A stretch of DNA of 64,000 nt from Poecilobothrus nobilitatus (taxonomy: Eukaryota; Arthropoda; Insecta; Diptera; Dolichopodidae). A program made the position numbers and the translations under genes. Numbering within the stretch: the first letter of the stretch is position 1; each line of letters begins with the position of its first letter. The DNA lies in contig OX352773.1 of assembly GCA_947095535.1 (NCBI GenBank), positions 103,369,948-103,433,947 of the forward strand, written 5' to 3'. Below the pieces are notes generated by a model. The model was not told the origin of the DNA. It was given only the letters and a program-made list of their open reading frames with translations, and searched no databases. Of the stretch, positions 42,796-54,615 are shown piece after piece.

Positions 42796-44545
42796 TTTAA
42801 AAGCGCACATTTCCAAAACTCAATACAAACTGTTTAGAAGTGTGACTTATACAAAAATTTGAAAATTTCATGTAATAAGATAAAACTTGAAAATAGGACA
42901 TTTTTGAGATTTTGAGGGGCCGTAAGTCCGGAATCCTATATAACTAAGAAAAGCTGTTAACATATGTAAAAATATATTATTGAAGCTTTAATTTTTATGT
43001 CTTGCCGAAGAAAAATTTTTACAGGTGCCTAAGTTACAGGTGTCTAAAAACAGCAAATTTTAAATTTTTGAGGCGTAATAACTCTTAAAGAGGGGGCGTT
43101 ACCAAAAAATTTTCTGAGGAAACTTATACTAATTCTAAAAGTTCTTACTTGTCTCAAAATTTCAGGTTCCTATCTAAAGGGGTGCCGGAGTTATGAAAAA
43201 AGAAATTTCATGCAAAATGTGGTTTTCACATAACGGTAAATTTAAATCGTAAATTACAAAATATTACATAATTTTGATATTGTTTTATATAGATAATAAA
43301 ATTTTCGATCTTCTACCGGTTTTAGATTGCAAAACTATTACGCAGAGCCCGAGATATATACATCTGAAAATGGGGCTTTTTTACAATTTTGAAGAGCTGC
43401 AGCTTTGGAACCCTTTACAACTAAAATAAACCTTTCACACACGTAAAAATATATTATTGTAGCTTTCATTTTCATGTCTTGCCGAAGAAAAATTTTTACA
43501 GGTACCTAAGTTACAGGTGTCTAAAAATAGCAAATTTTCAATTTTTGAGGCGTAATAACTCTTAAAGAGGGGGCGTTACCAAAAAATTTTCTGAGGAAAC
43601 TTATACTAATTCTAAAAGTTCTTACTTGTCTCAAAATTTCAGGTTCCTATCTAAAGGGGTGCCGGAGTTATGAAAAAAGAAATTTCATGCAAAATGTGGT
43701 TTTCACATAACGGTAAATTTAAATCGTAAATTACAAAATATTACATAATTTTGATATTGTTTTATATAGATAATAAAATTTTCGATCTTCTGCCGGTTTT
43801 AGATTGCAAAACTATTACGCAGAGCCCGAGATATATACATCTGAAAATGGGGCTTTTTTACAATTTTGAAGAGCTGCAACTTTGGAACCCTTTACAACTA
43901 AAATAAACCTTTCACACACGTAAAAATATATTATTGTAGCTTTAATTTTTACATCTTGCAGAAGTAAAATGTGTGCAGGTTCCTAAGTTACAGGTGTTTA
44001 AAAATAGCAAATTTTCAATTTTTAAGCCCTAATAGCTCATAAACAGGGGGTGGTCCGAAATAATTTTCTGAGCAAACTTATACTAATTCTAAAAGTTCTT
44101 TCTTGCCTCAAAATTTCAAGCTTCTATCTAGAAGCGTGCCGGAGTTATGAAAATATAAAAATCATGCAAAATTTGGTTTTCACATAACGGTAAATTTAAA
44201 TACTAAATTTAAAAAAATTGTATAATTTTGATATTAATTTACAAAGATAAAAGAAATACCTGTCGAATGACGTTTTCAGATTGAAAAAATCTTAAGCAGA
44301 ACATAAGATATATGCATTTAAAAATAGGGCTTTTTCAAAGTTTGAGGGGGTGTAGCTCCGTAATGGGGGGGGCTACATGAAAAAGTTGTTCCACAAAATT
44401 ATTTTTTTTATGAGACCTACCTATGGTTAAAATTTTTTTTCTCTATCTTTAACGGTGTAGAAGTTTTGTAAACAGACGGACGGACGGACGGACGGACAGA
44501 GTGAAACTAATAAGCACATTTTTTCAAAATTTTTTTGGAAATGTG
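42796..44545. mobile_element. Inverted-repeat element with 477 bp tandem array, inserted in LINE-1
   Basis: The ends carry GCACATTTCCAAAA near 42811 and its complement TTTTTTTGGAAATGTGC near 44527. The interior consists of tandem units: TAAAAATATATTATTG recurs at 42967, 43444 and 43921, a spacing of exactly 477. The first two units are almost identical; the third is diverged and ends near 44400. A partial unit precedes them. A (GGAC)n stretch lies at about 44466-44498. No protein is encoded. Single diverged units occur at 51560-52060 and, inverted, at 5080-5290. The left boundary is uncertain by about 25 bases. Confidence 0.78.
42830..44400. repeat. 477 bp tandem repeat, about 3.3 units
   Basis: Each unit holds the same series of landmarks: GTCTTGCCGAAGAAAAAT, AGTTACAGGTGT, AGGGGGCGTTACC, GGGGTGCCGGAGTTATGAAA, TTTCACATAACGGTAAATTT and GCAGAGCCCGAGATATATAC. 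Units one and two (from 42967 and 43444) differ at only a few visible positions, which suggests recent amplification. Confidence 0.9.
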
Positions 44546-47498
44546 CTAAAAATGACATCGCTTTTCAACACACTTCCAAAATATAAATGTTCTAGCCCAA
44601 CCTTTCATTACATTTGGGTCAAAATTCTCGTTGAAAAGCATGCCATACATTTCTGTTTCCTATACAGATCTCCCAACTCAAATGAACAAGAAACTGCTAT
44701 GGAAATTGAAAATCTATCGAACCTGATCAATGAAATTTTGGACACATCTCCAGAAACTGAAATTGTTATGGCGGGAGATTTCAACATTCATAACAGGGAC
44801 TGGCTTCATTTTTCTAGCAACATCTCCCCGAGTCAAAACTCAATTGGGAAACAAGTTGAACTATTCTCCACACTGTTCCACCCTTCTCAACTTGTCCACA
44901 ATCCCACTAGGATCCCGGACCGTGCTGATCATGAAGGTCACCTCTTGGATCTGTTTCTCACCACACACCCTGAAAAATATGTGGTTTCAGTTGGTTGCCC
45001 CCTGGGTAATTCCCACCATTGTTTGGTTAACACTAGTTTCCGTGTAAGCCCAATCTCCAACCAAAGGTTCCCTCCCAAAAAATTAGTTTGGCGTTACAGC
45101 CATGCTGACTGGGAGGCCCTTAACAATTTTTTTAGAGCCTTTGATTGGTCATTCTGCTTCCGCAACAGAAATGTTAACTTTGCTGCAAATGCGATTCGTG
45201 AAACTATTTTGCTTGGAATGAGTTGATATTTTGCTTGATCCCTCATTTCATGAAATAAGAGGAGTCCCAAATCTTGGTTTAATCGTATTTGCAAAGAAGC
45301 CATTTCTAGAAAAGAGGAGGCTTTTAAACTGTACCAAAACAATAGGTCGGAGGATCGCAGGGCCAACTATATAGTGGTGAGAAACAGATGCAAGAGAGTT
45401 ATCAATAAGCAAAAATTCTTGTTCAACCAAAAGTTGAAACGTAAAATAATCCACATGTCAAAGAATAACAAATCTTTTTGGTCATTTGCCAAAAGTCTAA
45501 AGGAAGACGTTAGAGGGTCTTCCTTTCCACCACTTATTGATAATAATAACAGAACCGTATCAGATTCTAAAGAGAAGGCGAAGTTGTTTGGCAAGCAGTT
45601 AGCTTTCAATTCAACACTGTCACAGTCAGCTCAGGTGCCACCCTCTGTTCCAGGAGCTGGCTGCTCTTTCGGTAAAATTTACTTTAGGACGCGGGCGGTG
45701 ATGAAAATTTTAAAAAATCTTGATACAAATAAGTCAGCCGGTCCGGATGGTATAACCACCATGGTGCTTAAAAATACTTACTCCACTATTTCAAAACCAC
45801 TGCGTAACCTTTTCTATCTCTCCTTCACTTCGGGTATTCATGATAGCCAATGGAAGGTTGCACATGTTTTCCCAATTCCCAAAAAAGGTAATAAAAGCGA
45901 TCCCTCCAACTATCGCCCTATTGCTATAACTTCAGTCCTCTCCAAGGTAATAGAGCAAATAGTGAACCAAAAGCTTCTGAAATTCCTGGACCACAAAGGT
46001 TTACTTCATGATCGTCAATACGGGTTCAGAGCTCGTTGTTCAACCAGTGATCTCATGGCTTACCTTTGTGAGAAGCTAAGCATCAACCTTCATCACTCTG
46101 ATGAGTCTGATGTTGTGGCTCTTGATATTTCTAAGGCTTTCGATCGAGTTTGGCACGATGTTCTATTGGCAAAATGCAAAGCATTAGGTCTAGGTAGGGT
46201 CTTTCTAAAATGGATTAGAGATTTCCTTTCGAATCGCACGATTCGTGTACTGGTCGACGGATATTCATCTGACAAATTCAAAATAAATGCTGGTATCGCC
46301 CAGGGATCAGTTTTATCCCCAACTCTCTTCTTAATATTTATCAATGACCTACTCTCATTAACTTCCAATCCGATTCATAGTTTCGTAGACGACAGCACCC
46401 TTATAGCTTCCTATGAGTTTCATAGCCGCTGTAACATTATTCACCAAATTAATACAACAGCAAAAAATTTCACTATTAGTGAGTTAAATAACGATTTAGC
46501 CAAAATTCAAAAATGGGGTGAAGTCAACAGAGTTGAGTTCAATACCAAAACAACACAATGCTGTCTGATCACGCGGAAAATTGCCACTACTGTTCCTAAC
46601 CTACTATTTCAGGGAGAAGTCTTGCAGCATTCAACGGATTTAAACATACTGAGCATCGGGTTAAACCGGAAATTGACTTGCTCAAATCACATTTTTGGTT
46701 AAGCTAAGGATGCAGCTAAATGTTTGGGTCTTTTGTATCGCTGCAAAACTTTCTTTTCCGCATCTGATCTTCTCAATATCTATAAAACGTACATTAGACC
46801 GAAAATGGAGAATAATGCACACATTTGGGCTGCAGGGCCTCAAACAGCACCGGGTTATTTAGGTAATGTACAAAACAGAGCTATTCGTTTGATCAACGAC
46901 CCCAGTGTTACTTCATTGCTCACTCCACTCAGCCCCCGTCGCACAGTTGAGTCACTGACCTTGTTTTATAGGTATCTCGTAGGGATTAACACTTGTTCCA
47001 AAGAAATAAAACAATTAATTCTCCACTCAAAGTTTTCCAACGAGAAACAAGGAGGACAACAGATGTTCATCCCTACCATGTTGAGTTATCAAGATGGCGA
47101 AATACAGCCTATGGAAATTCGTTTGTCATGCGCACGTCCCGTTTGTGGAACCATATACCATCACATGTGTTCCCTAAAGTTGGTAATTCATAAGTGTACG
47201 ATTTACTTAAGTTTAAGAAGAACATTAACATCTTTCTTCAAAATGTCCCTCCAAATTTTCCTAAATATCCCTCATAATCCAAATTTCCCAATTCCAATTT
47301 CCCCAATTATCCTTCCCACATTCCTATCCCCAAAACCAAACTGTACATTTATATTAAAAGTTCCATCCTAAAGTTTGGTTTGAAAAGGGGGGTGGTTTTG
47401 GTTGGTTAAAGTCCAACACTACCCTGAGGAAACACGTGCAGTTCCTCTTGGTGACTTTCGAGTTTTCCACCAACCCTCGTAAAAAAAAAAAAAAAAAA

Positions 47499-47756
47499 AT
47501 ATATATATTAATATTTAAATTAAATTTTTCTTTTTTGTGTCAGTCGCTAGTTGCTCTTGGGCAATTGAGTGACTTTTTCTATTTTTATTTTTTCTTATAA
47601 AATTGCAAATAACTTTTTTGTTGTTTTTTAATACTGAAGTTAAACTCTAATATTTAATGTATTTCTCTAATTTTGAGCTATAAAATTTTGAATTTATGTT
47701 ATAGGAAAATGTAAAAATATTGAATTAAATAAATAAATAAAATAAAAAATAAATAA
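47499..47756. other. AT-rich stretch ending in AAAT repeats
   Basis: No coding sequence. It ends in AATAAATAAATAAAATAAAA repeats directly at the truncated LTR-B, like the tail of another LINE. It may be a separate 5'-truncated insertion between LINE-1 and the LTR. Confidence 0.45.
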
Positions 47757-47979
47757 ATGTAATGTAAACTGTTGTTGTAAAATCTTAATTTAGATTTAAA
47801 GTAATGTAGGTTAGTATAAAAATATTTCAAGTTTATAATACGGAAAATAATTGTACTAAAATTTTAACGATATTCAAGGTGTAATTAATGCTGATTTTAG
47901 TATTTAATTTATATATAAAGATGTAAATTTATAATAATTCGACAGAACCAAATAAACAGATTATCAACAAACAAAACAT
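47757..47979 (+). repeat. LTR-B, copy 2 (5' truncated)
   Basis: Starts at TAATGTAAACTGTTGTTG and ends AACAAAACAT. It lacks the first part present at 33430 and 57955, where AAAT-repeat DNA abuts instead. Confidence 0.88.
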
Positions 47980-49351
47980 TCCCATAGAATATTTCAAATT
48001 AAACACCGTAACATTTGGAACACAAGTCGGCACCTTATCTGGCCACTAAACAAATAATCATAGATGAAAAATTGAATTTTCCTTTGGGATCTAAAAAGGC
48101 AATTGATTCGTTTTATGTAGACGATTTACTTTCAGGTGCAGATACTGTAGAAACAGCACTAAAATTGCAAAAGAAATTAATAGAATTAATGAAAGCTGGA
48201 GGCTTTTCTCTACACAAATGGACATCCAATGATGAGAACTTATTAAATGCTGTGCCTGAAAGCCACCCAGAGATACATATACCTTTATGTCTGAACAAAG
48301 AGTCTCTGAAAGCATTAGGGATATATTGGCACATTGGTAAGATCAAGAGAGAATGGTTGTATTACAAGGAGAGCCTTACGCAAATTAAAAATATTAAAAT
48401 AGGTCGTTGGTGTCATATGTCACAAAACATCAAGGCATGTGAATTACATGTGGCTTTTTGGATGCAGCTTTGCACGCTTATTCTGCCGTAGTTTATTTAT
48501 GGGTTACTGTTCACAAGAGTACAAAATGTACAACGCTCATAATGGCTAAAACTAAGGTGGCACCTCTAAAAACGATTTCGTTGCCACAGCTCGAGCTGTG
48601 TAGAGCTTCGCTTTTAAGAAAATTGATTAACTACGTAATGCGGAACGTTAAGTTGGAAATTAAACCTATTATACGAGCTTGGACCGACTCTGAGATCGTT
48701 TTAGCATGGCTACAAGGTCATCCAAGTAGATGGAACACTTTTGTAGCCAACCGTGTGTCTGATATACATCAGCGTCTTGGTCAAAATATATGGGGTCATG
48801 TTCTCTCAAAAGAAAATCTTGCAGATTGTTCATCTAGAGGACAACATGCTTCGGAACTGCTATCTAACAAACTGTGGTGGCACGGAACAGAATGGCTAAA
48901 TAAACAAAGTAATGAGTGGCTCTCAAAAGGGAATATTGTAGAAACCGGCCATGGAATGAGAAAGATGAAAACATATTTTAACATTACATCACAAAATTCA
49001 AATAACGAGTGTCTAATTCTGATTAACAACTATTCAGCATATGATAAAATAATTAGAGTAGCCAGTTGCGTATTGCGATTCATAAACAATATCAGAAACA
49101 GAAATGCAAGATTAACAACTCCGTATCTAACAAAGCGTGAAAGGGAGATCACAGTAACCCTATAATTAGAGTGATTCAAGAAAATGATTTTAGTGAAGAA
49201 ATCAAAGCACTATCGATTAAACGAACAATATCAAGGAAGAGTAAATTATTGAAACTAAATCCATTTTTAGATGATAACCGAATTTTAAGAGTTGGTGGTC
49301 GTTTAAAGAATACAAATATAACTTACAATGAAAAGTTTCTTATAGTTCTAC
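47980..49351 (+). pseudogene. BEL-4 pol, first part: polymerase palm, RNase H, start of integrase
   Basis: Positions 48015-48491 carry the catalytic motif FYVDDLLSGADTVETALKLQ and LHKWTSNDENLLNA. Positions 48458-49165 carry the RNase H parts [22 protein letters not shown] and the tail LADCSSRG. A stop at 49163 is followed by LKLNPFLDDNRILRVGGRL, the start of integrase, up to LIVLP. There the hAT element interrupts. A one-base frameshift before SAPYLAT and others make it inactive. Confidence 0.87.
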
Positions 49352-49359
49352 CAGTGGCG

Positions 49360-49681
49360 GATCGTGGTGTAAAATTTTGGGTGGGCAAACTTTAGTAGTA
49401 CAGTTGTACTGAAAAACTAATGTGTAGGTTTTTACTTCACCCTGAGGTACTACACCAAAAGCGTTAACTAGAATTAAATCAAAATAAAATAAATCGATAA
49501 CTTTATCATTGAAATTCGGAGTTTTTAAAATAAATTTTTTGTCTATTGATGGAACTGCTAATGAATTTAAACGATTTTGTCTCATTACACTTGATTTATA
49601 CGTTTTTATATTGTTAGGTGTACTAAAGCATCTTTCCGATTTTGCACTTGTTATAGAAGTAGCTAAAACTATTTCAACCAA
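49360..49681 (-). pseudogene. hAT transposase C-terminal dimerisation domain
   Basis: The minus-strand frame reads VEIVLATSITSAKSERCFST, TYKSSVMRQNRLNSLA and KKFILKTPNFNDKVIDLFYF. This is the conserved hAT C-terminal dimerisation region (SSxxxER-FS, then RLNxLA), close to zinc-finger MYM-like hAT proteins. Only this part of the transposase survives. Confidence 0.85.
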
Positions 49682-49699
49682 TTTTTTGGTCTGATCAAA

Positions 49700-50807
49700 C
49701 TCTAAGTTGTTAACTAATATAAATTTTTATAAATCTGAAGCGGAATTTAATTTTTGAAACAATTCATTGTTATATAGGTATAATAAGTAGTTTGCATTTT
49801 AAAAGTTCAAAATTAAGAAATATGTAATAATTAACTAAAATTTTAACTTTTGCAGAAGGGAAATTGCTGTTGTAATCAAGAAATTTTTTTTTCATTCTAT
49901 TATAAATTATAATATGCGCATACATACTATGTAATTTGTATATATTTCATATTAATATTATACACTAAGATTCCTAAGAAGTGTACGTATGTTCGCGTTT
50001 TTTGAGAATATGTTCTTGAATCTTAATATGGAATTTTTTGTTTTGAAATAGGTAAACCCTTTTTGTTTTTAAAAAAGTGGGTTATGAAAGTTACGGTACC
50101 TACTACAAGTGTATAAAAAATCAAATATATTCCCTACTATTCAAATATAATATTGAAAAAAAAAGTCCTTGCAAAATTGTTCAGGAGAGAGTTTTAAAGT
50201 CCTTTTGTCTACAAAAAAAAAAAAAAAGTGTTTCAAAGCTTATAATTTTTAAACAATAATAGCCATTAAATAAAAAAATTACATTATTACATAATTAATT
50301 TTATTAGTAATCTAACAAAATTTGAATCGTTTCAATCTGACTTGTAGTTTTTAAGATAAAGGTGTTTTAGTAAAAGTCTTTCCCAACTATAATTTTCTAT
50401 TAGAAAAGAGAATATTAAATATTCTCAAAATTTCTTTTACCCAAACATACTGAAAATTTCTTTTTCAAAATCAATGTATTTTTAATATCTAAGTTGGGCA
50501 TTGAAATCTGCCCACCTTGCATTAAAAAAAAATTATTATGAAAAATTTTTTTTTTATGAATGAAATGTTTTTGAAGAATGCGTATTGTGTAAACTGTGTA
50601 ACAGCATAGATTCGGAATGTAAATTTGTATGAATGTAATAATAATTGTATTTAAACAATATATTCTATGATTGTATTCTATTGTATTGTATTATATGAAA
50701 TATAATACATATATCTGGTTGCATTATTAATTATTAGAATGGATAAGTAAAATCAAAAAGCTAATAAAAACGAGGAAGAATACAGTTGCCTTTGTCAACT
50801 CTTAGAT
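49700..50807. other. hAT interior without recognisable coding
   Basis: AT-rich DNA. TTGGGCATTGAAATCTGCCC near 50495 and the ends of the hAT share GGGCA-like words. No open frame with transposase motifs is visible. Confidence 0.5.
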
Positions 50808-52385
50808 ACCCGTACGAACCGTTAGTATGTTCACAGCCTGTCACTCTGCTTACAATATTATTTTTTTAATATTTTAGTATTTTAAAATAATTTGGGTGAA
50901 TTTTATAATTTCTAGAACTATGGGTTGTACATATATTCAAACTATATGTTTATACATTCTTCAAAAGCAGATTTTAACTTTCCACATAACGATTATCAAT
51001 CCAAAACTTTGTCAAATATTCTATAGTACCATTTATTACTGAGCGGTAAATGTATATTAAATTTACTTAGTACAAAATAGTAAATACAATTTTAAATATT
51101 ATATTATATTAATGCGCACATATTTATATTGTTATAAGTATATCGCCATACATTGCAATATTTCTTTAAAAATATTTCCATTCATAGAATAATTTCTAAT
51201 AAGTACAATCAAATACATATATGTATGTATGTAAATACGGCGCTATATAATATAGATCTATACTCTTATCATTCATTCATCAGTGACATATTATACGCTA
51301 TGTAAATAAACATGATATTATATAAGTATATAATACAATATCATATAAATAAAAATTCTTCAAGCAACCGTTATGTTGTTTATTTATTTACATTTTTTTG
51401 TACTACGCATTATATCCTCAACAATTTCAAATTATCGAGTAAAACAAAATGGAAAAAATTCGTTAAAGAAATTTGTTAGAAAATTTGAAAAAATCAAGTA
51501 ACACTTTCGTCAATTATAAAGTAACCCTATATTATTAAAAAAAGTCGTTAACAAAAATAAAAGTAAAATGTTGAAGCTTTAATTTTTATGTATTACTTCA
51601 AAAAAATTTTAACAGGTGTTCCAGTTACAGGTGTTTAAAAATGGGAAATTTTCAGTTTTTGACCCCTTACAGCTCCTAAACGGGGAGTGATACAAAAAAA
51701 ATTTCTGAAATGACTCATACTTATTTTCAAAGATCTAACTTCTGTCAAAATTTCAAGTTTCCAAATTAAACCGTTTGGAAACAGGTGTTTAAAAATAGAA
51801 GGGGTAACGGATTTTGCAAAATTTGAGTTTCGCATAACGGTAAATTAAGACACCGTATGCCACAAATATATATTTATTGTATATATACTTTTAAAGCTAA
51901 TAAAAGTAGTAATCGTTTGGCGTTTTCAAAATGAAGATATACCCTATACAACTTGTGCTATAACAATTTAAATATAGAGCTTTTTTGAACCTTTGAGGAG
52001 CTGTAGCTCCGTAACGGCTGGGGCTACAAAAAAAAGTTATTAAAAATAAAATTATTATTTTTGTGCGATCTATCAGCAGTTGAAGCGGGATCAGCGGCAT
52101 CTAAAAGTTAGGTGTTCGAGAGCTATCTTAAGGTTTGGTCCAAACTCAACCAAAAAAAATAGGGAATCTACAAATTACTCCCAGAATATTTTGTGTAAAT
52201 TTCAAGATTTTAGCTTTCTGATTTTTTGAGTTAGCGTGCTGACGGACGGACGGACATGGCTCAAAAGTCTTAGAATTTTTTTCTGATCCGATCCATACCT
52301 TTGAAGGTATATCTAGCTCGCTTATTTCGAGTTACAAACGGAGGAGTAATTTTATTATACCCGATCCTATCGTACGGGTATAAAA
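50808..52385. mobile_element. Inverted-repeat element nested in the hAT transposon
   Basis: The ends are ATACCCGTACG (about 50808) and CGTACGGGTAT (about 52375), an exact 11 bp inverted repeat. Inside, 51560-52060 is a diverged single unit of the 477 bp repeat (AGTTACAGGTGTTTAAAAAT, CATAACGGTAAATTA, AGCTGTAGCTCCGTAACGG). Near the right end GACGGACGGACGGAC parallels the GGAC run in the element at 42796-44545. No transposase frame exists, so it is non-autonomous. No clear target duplication was found. Confidence 0.7.
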
Positions 52386-52534
52386 AGTAGGTATATTTCA
52401 TATTAGATTTTTAAAATGAGTTTTTATTTTATGAGACGTTGAATAGAAGTTATAAGAATGTTTGGGTTTAGTTTGCATGGCGTTTTAGAAGGTTGGGCAG
52501 TGCTCAACTTCCCCATTAAATATAGCCGGCGTTG

Positions 52535-53246
52535 AGTTCTACCCGATAAATCTGGTTTTACCAAATTGCTCATTGAAAATTTACATATGGAAACCTTATA
52601 CGGTGGACCACAATTGCTCATGAGTTATTTCATACGGAAGTTTTGGGTTGTCAACGCCAGGAATACAATATATTTTATTTATTGTAACAATATTTTTTAT
52701 TCACAAATATTTGCCTTGTTATGGACAAAAAGCAAAACTACAAAGTCAATTGATGGGTGCATTAGCTGCAGACGGACTTCACTCAACCTATCGCGTGTTC
52801 CGGTTTAGATTACTGTGGTCCATTCGAATTAAAAATGCATACTAAACGAAAACCACCACACTACAACACCTACGTCGCACTATTCATTTGTGTGGCAGTA
52901 AAAGCTATTCATTTAGAGCTAGTTACTGATCTTACCGCAAACGGATTCATTGCTGTATTCAAAAGATTTGCTGCAAGAATAAGCAAATGCTACAAATTAT
53001 ACTGTGATAATGGTACAAATTTCGTCTCAGCTAGCAAAGAACTCGCCAAGCAGTATAATTTAATGAAACAAAAACTGGGATTCGACTTGATCTCCAATTT
53101 CGCAAATGAAGGAGTAGAATTTTTTCACCAGGTTCTCCACATTTTGGCGGCCTTTGGGAAGCTGGAGTTAAATCCACAAGAACGCATTTAAGAAGGATTA
53201 TGGGAAATTCCACTTCAACATATGAGGAATTTTCAACGATTTTAAC
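52535..53246 (+). pseudogene. BEL-4 pol, second part: integrase core
   Basis: DKSGFTKLLIENLHMETLYG (52544) continues the integrase after the hAT element. A short insertion of AT-rich sequence lies near 52660-52715. Then come LLWSIRIKNA, HYNTYVALFICVAVKAIHLE, and the second catalytic aspartate in LYCDNGTNFVSA. After a frameshift near 53130 the glutamate region FGGLWEAGVKS-like sequence can be read. TYEEFSTILT is the last part before LINE-2. Confidence 0.82.
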
Positions 53247-54615
53247 TTTTTTGAAAGTTTGACACTCGAAGAGAAAGGTCGCCTTTATAGATTTTTTAAT
53301 AAAATTTGGTTTTTAATTTTAATTTTTTTATTTTGCTTATCATTATCATAATTCTAATTTCTTTTTGTGAGTATTATGATCTCGGATCTGAAACCTTAAA
53401 TAAGATAAGTGCACTTTTTTTCTCATATTAATTTTTTTTTCTTTCTTTATTTTTTGCCATTTCTGTCATGGCCGTCGCTTATCCAATACAATAATTATTT
53501 GTTGAATATGTTTTTCTTTTTCGTTAATGGTTCCTTTCAAATTAAATAAGAGTACAAAATAATTTTTTATATTTTTATTTTATTATTTTATTTTATTTCT
53601 CAACAATTTTAAATTTTTTTAGTAAATATTTGATATAATATACATTTTTTTTTTGCTTTACTATTTCTATTTTAATTATTTATATACATTCAAATTTTGT
53701 TGCATTTTTTCTTAGAACTTAAAATTAACTTCATACATTATTTTTTTTTTTTGTTTTAATATTAACTAATTAAACTTCACTTATTCTTCTTTTTTTGTTG
53801 TACCTTAAACTTAACTTATTTTCATTATTTGTTTTTTTTTGTTACTAATTGGTAATTATGTATAAATTTAGCACACTTGGAATATATACACAATTTGCTA
53901 TAATTCCTTTAACTTTATATCCTACACTGCATAATTATTTATAATATAATTGTTCTATTTTTTTTTTTTTTTTTAATATTTTAACTTTAATTTTTATATT
54001 TAAATTTTTTAATTTTAATTTTATTTTTTTACGAATTTTAATTTTTTTTTTTTTTAAAGCACGAATATTGTTTTTGTTTACAACGTGCGGCTGAACTACA
54101 CGTCAAATGATCAAACAATAGATATCCGTCCTTTTCATACATTCACATTTTTTGTGATAGACTATATTGTTTGTTATTCTATTAATTTTCTACCTCATTT
54201 TGCTATGTTTACATTAAGCATTATTTAAGTATCGCGTTTACATTACTTGTAGTTGACTTTGAGTTGAAATTGCTTTCAATAAGGAATTAAAAACTGTTGA
54301 AAGTATTTTGCAAACTTTTTGTTATCTGTGGTGATTACTAATTCTTAATATTATTTTTTATTTAATATTATTTATTAATTATTAGTGTTGATCGTTTATC
54401 TTTTAATATTAATTAATTGGTAATTAAGTGCCAGTTAGTGATTATTTATTGATCATTGCACTCAATATTAAAATTCAATTATTTTTTTAATTTACTCTTC
54501 GTTTGTCACATTCTTTAAATACTTGAATCTTTTGGTTTTCGTGTATTTTATTTATTTATTTTTTTTTCTGATTATATTATTTATATATTTTCAAACCCAT
54601 TGTTGCTATTGATCA
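53247..54615 (+). other. 5' untranslated region of LINE-2
   Basis: 1.37 kb of T-tract-rich DNA without an open frame or zinc-finger ORF1 motif, located between the BEL integrase and the LINE-2 endonuclease. Confidence 0.6.

Larger units (their letters stand above)
42575..47498 (+). mobile_element. LINE-1: endonuclease plus reverse transcriptase, split by an insertion
   Basis: The endonuclease starts at about 42590 (NFCNIRGLQTNFYAV, PAILALCE). It is interrupted at about 42796-44545 and resumes at 44548. GDFNIHNRDWLHFSSN and NPTRIPDRADHEGHLLDLF follow. The frame 45374-46702 carries the polymerase: NKSAGPDGITTMVLKN, SDPSNYRPIAITSVLSKVIE, VVALDISKAFDRVWH, AQGSVLSPTLF and the catalytic motif as FVDD (usual FADD). 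One TAA at 46700 and frameshifts break the C-terminus. The 3' end has a run of A at 47480-47498. LINE-2 (53247-57481) is a second copy of the same family. Confidence 0.88.
49352..52534 (-). mobile_element. hAT transposon inserted in BEL-4 integrase
   Basis: The left end starts CAGTGGCGGATC, a hAT-type terminus; the right end reads inward as CAACGCCGGCT, an imperfect match. AGTTCTAC flanks both sides (49344-49351 and 52535-52542), the 8 bp target duplication expected for hAT. Removing the element restores the BEL reading LIVLP with DKSGFTKLL. Near the left end, on the minus strand, lies a transposase C-terminus. Another inverted-repeat element occupies 50808-52385. The rest of the transposase is not recognisable. 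Confidence 0.88.

Noticed and set aside
44466..44498. GGAC microsatellite as an independent feature
   Set aside because: A similar GGAC run occurs in the related element near 52237, so it belongs to the element and is not an independent microsatellite.
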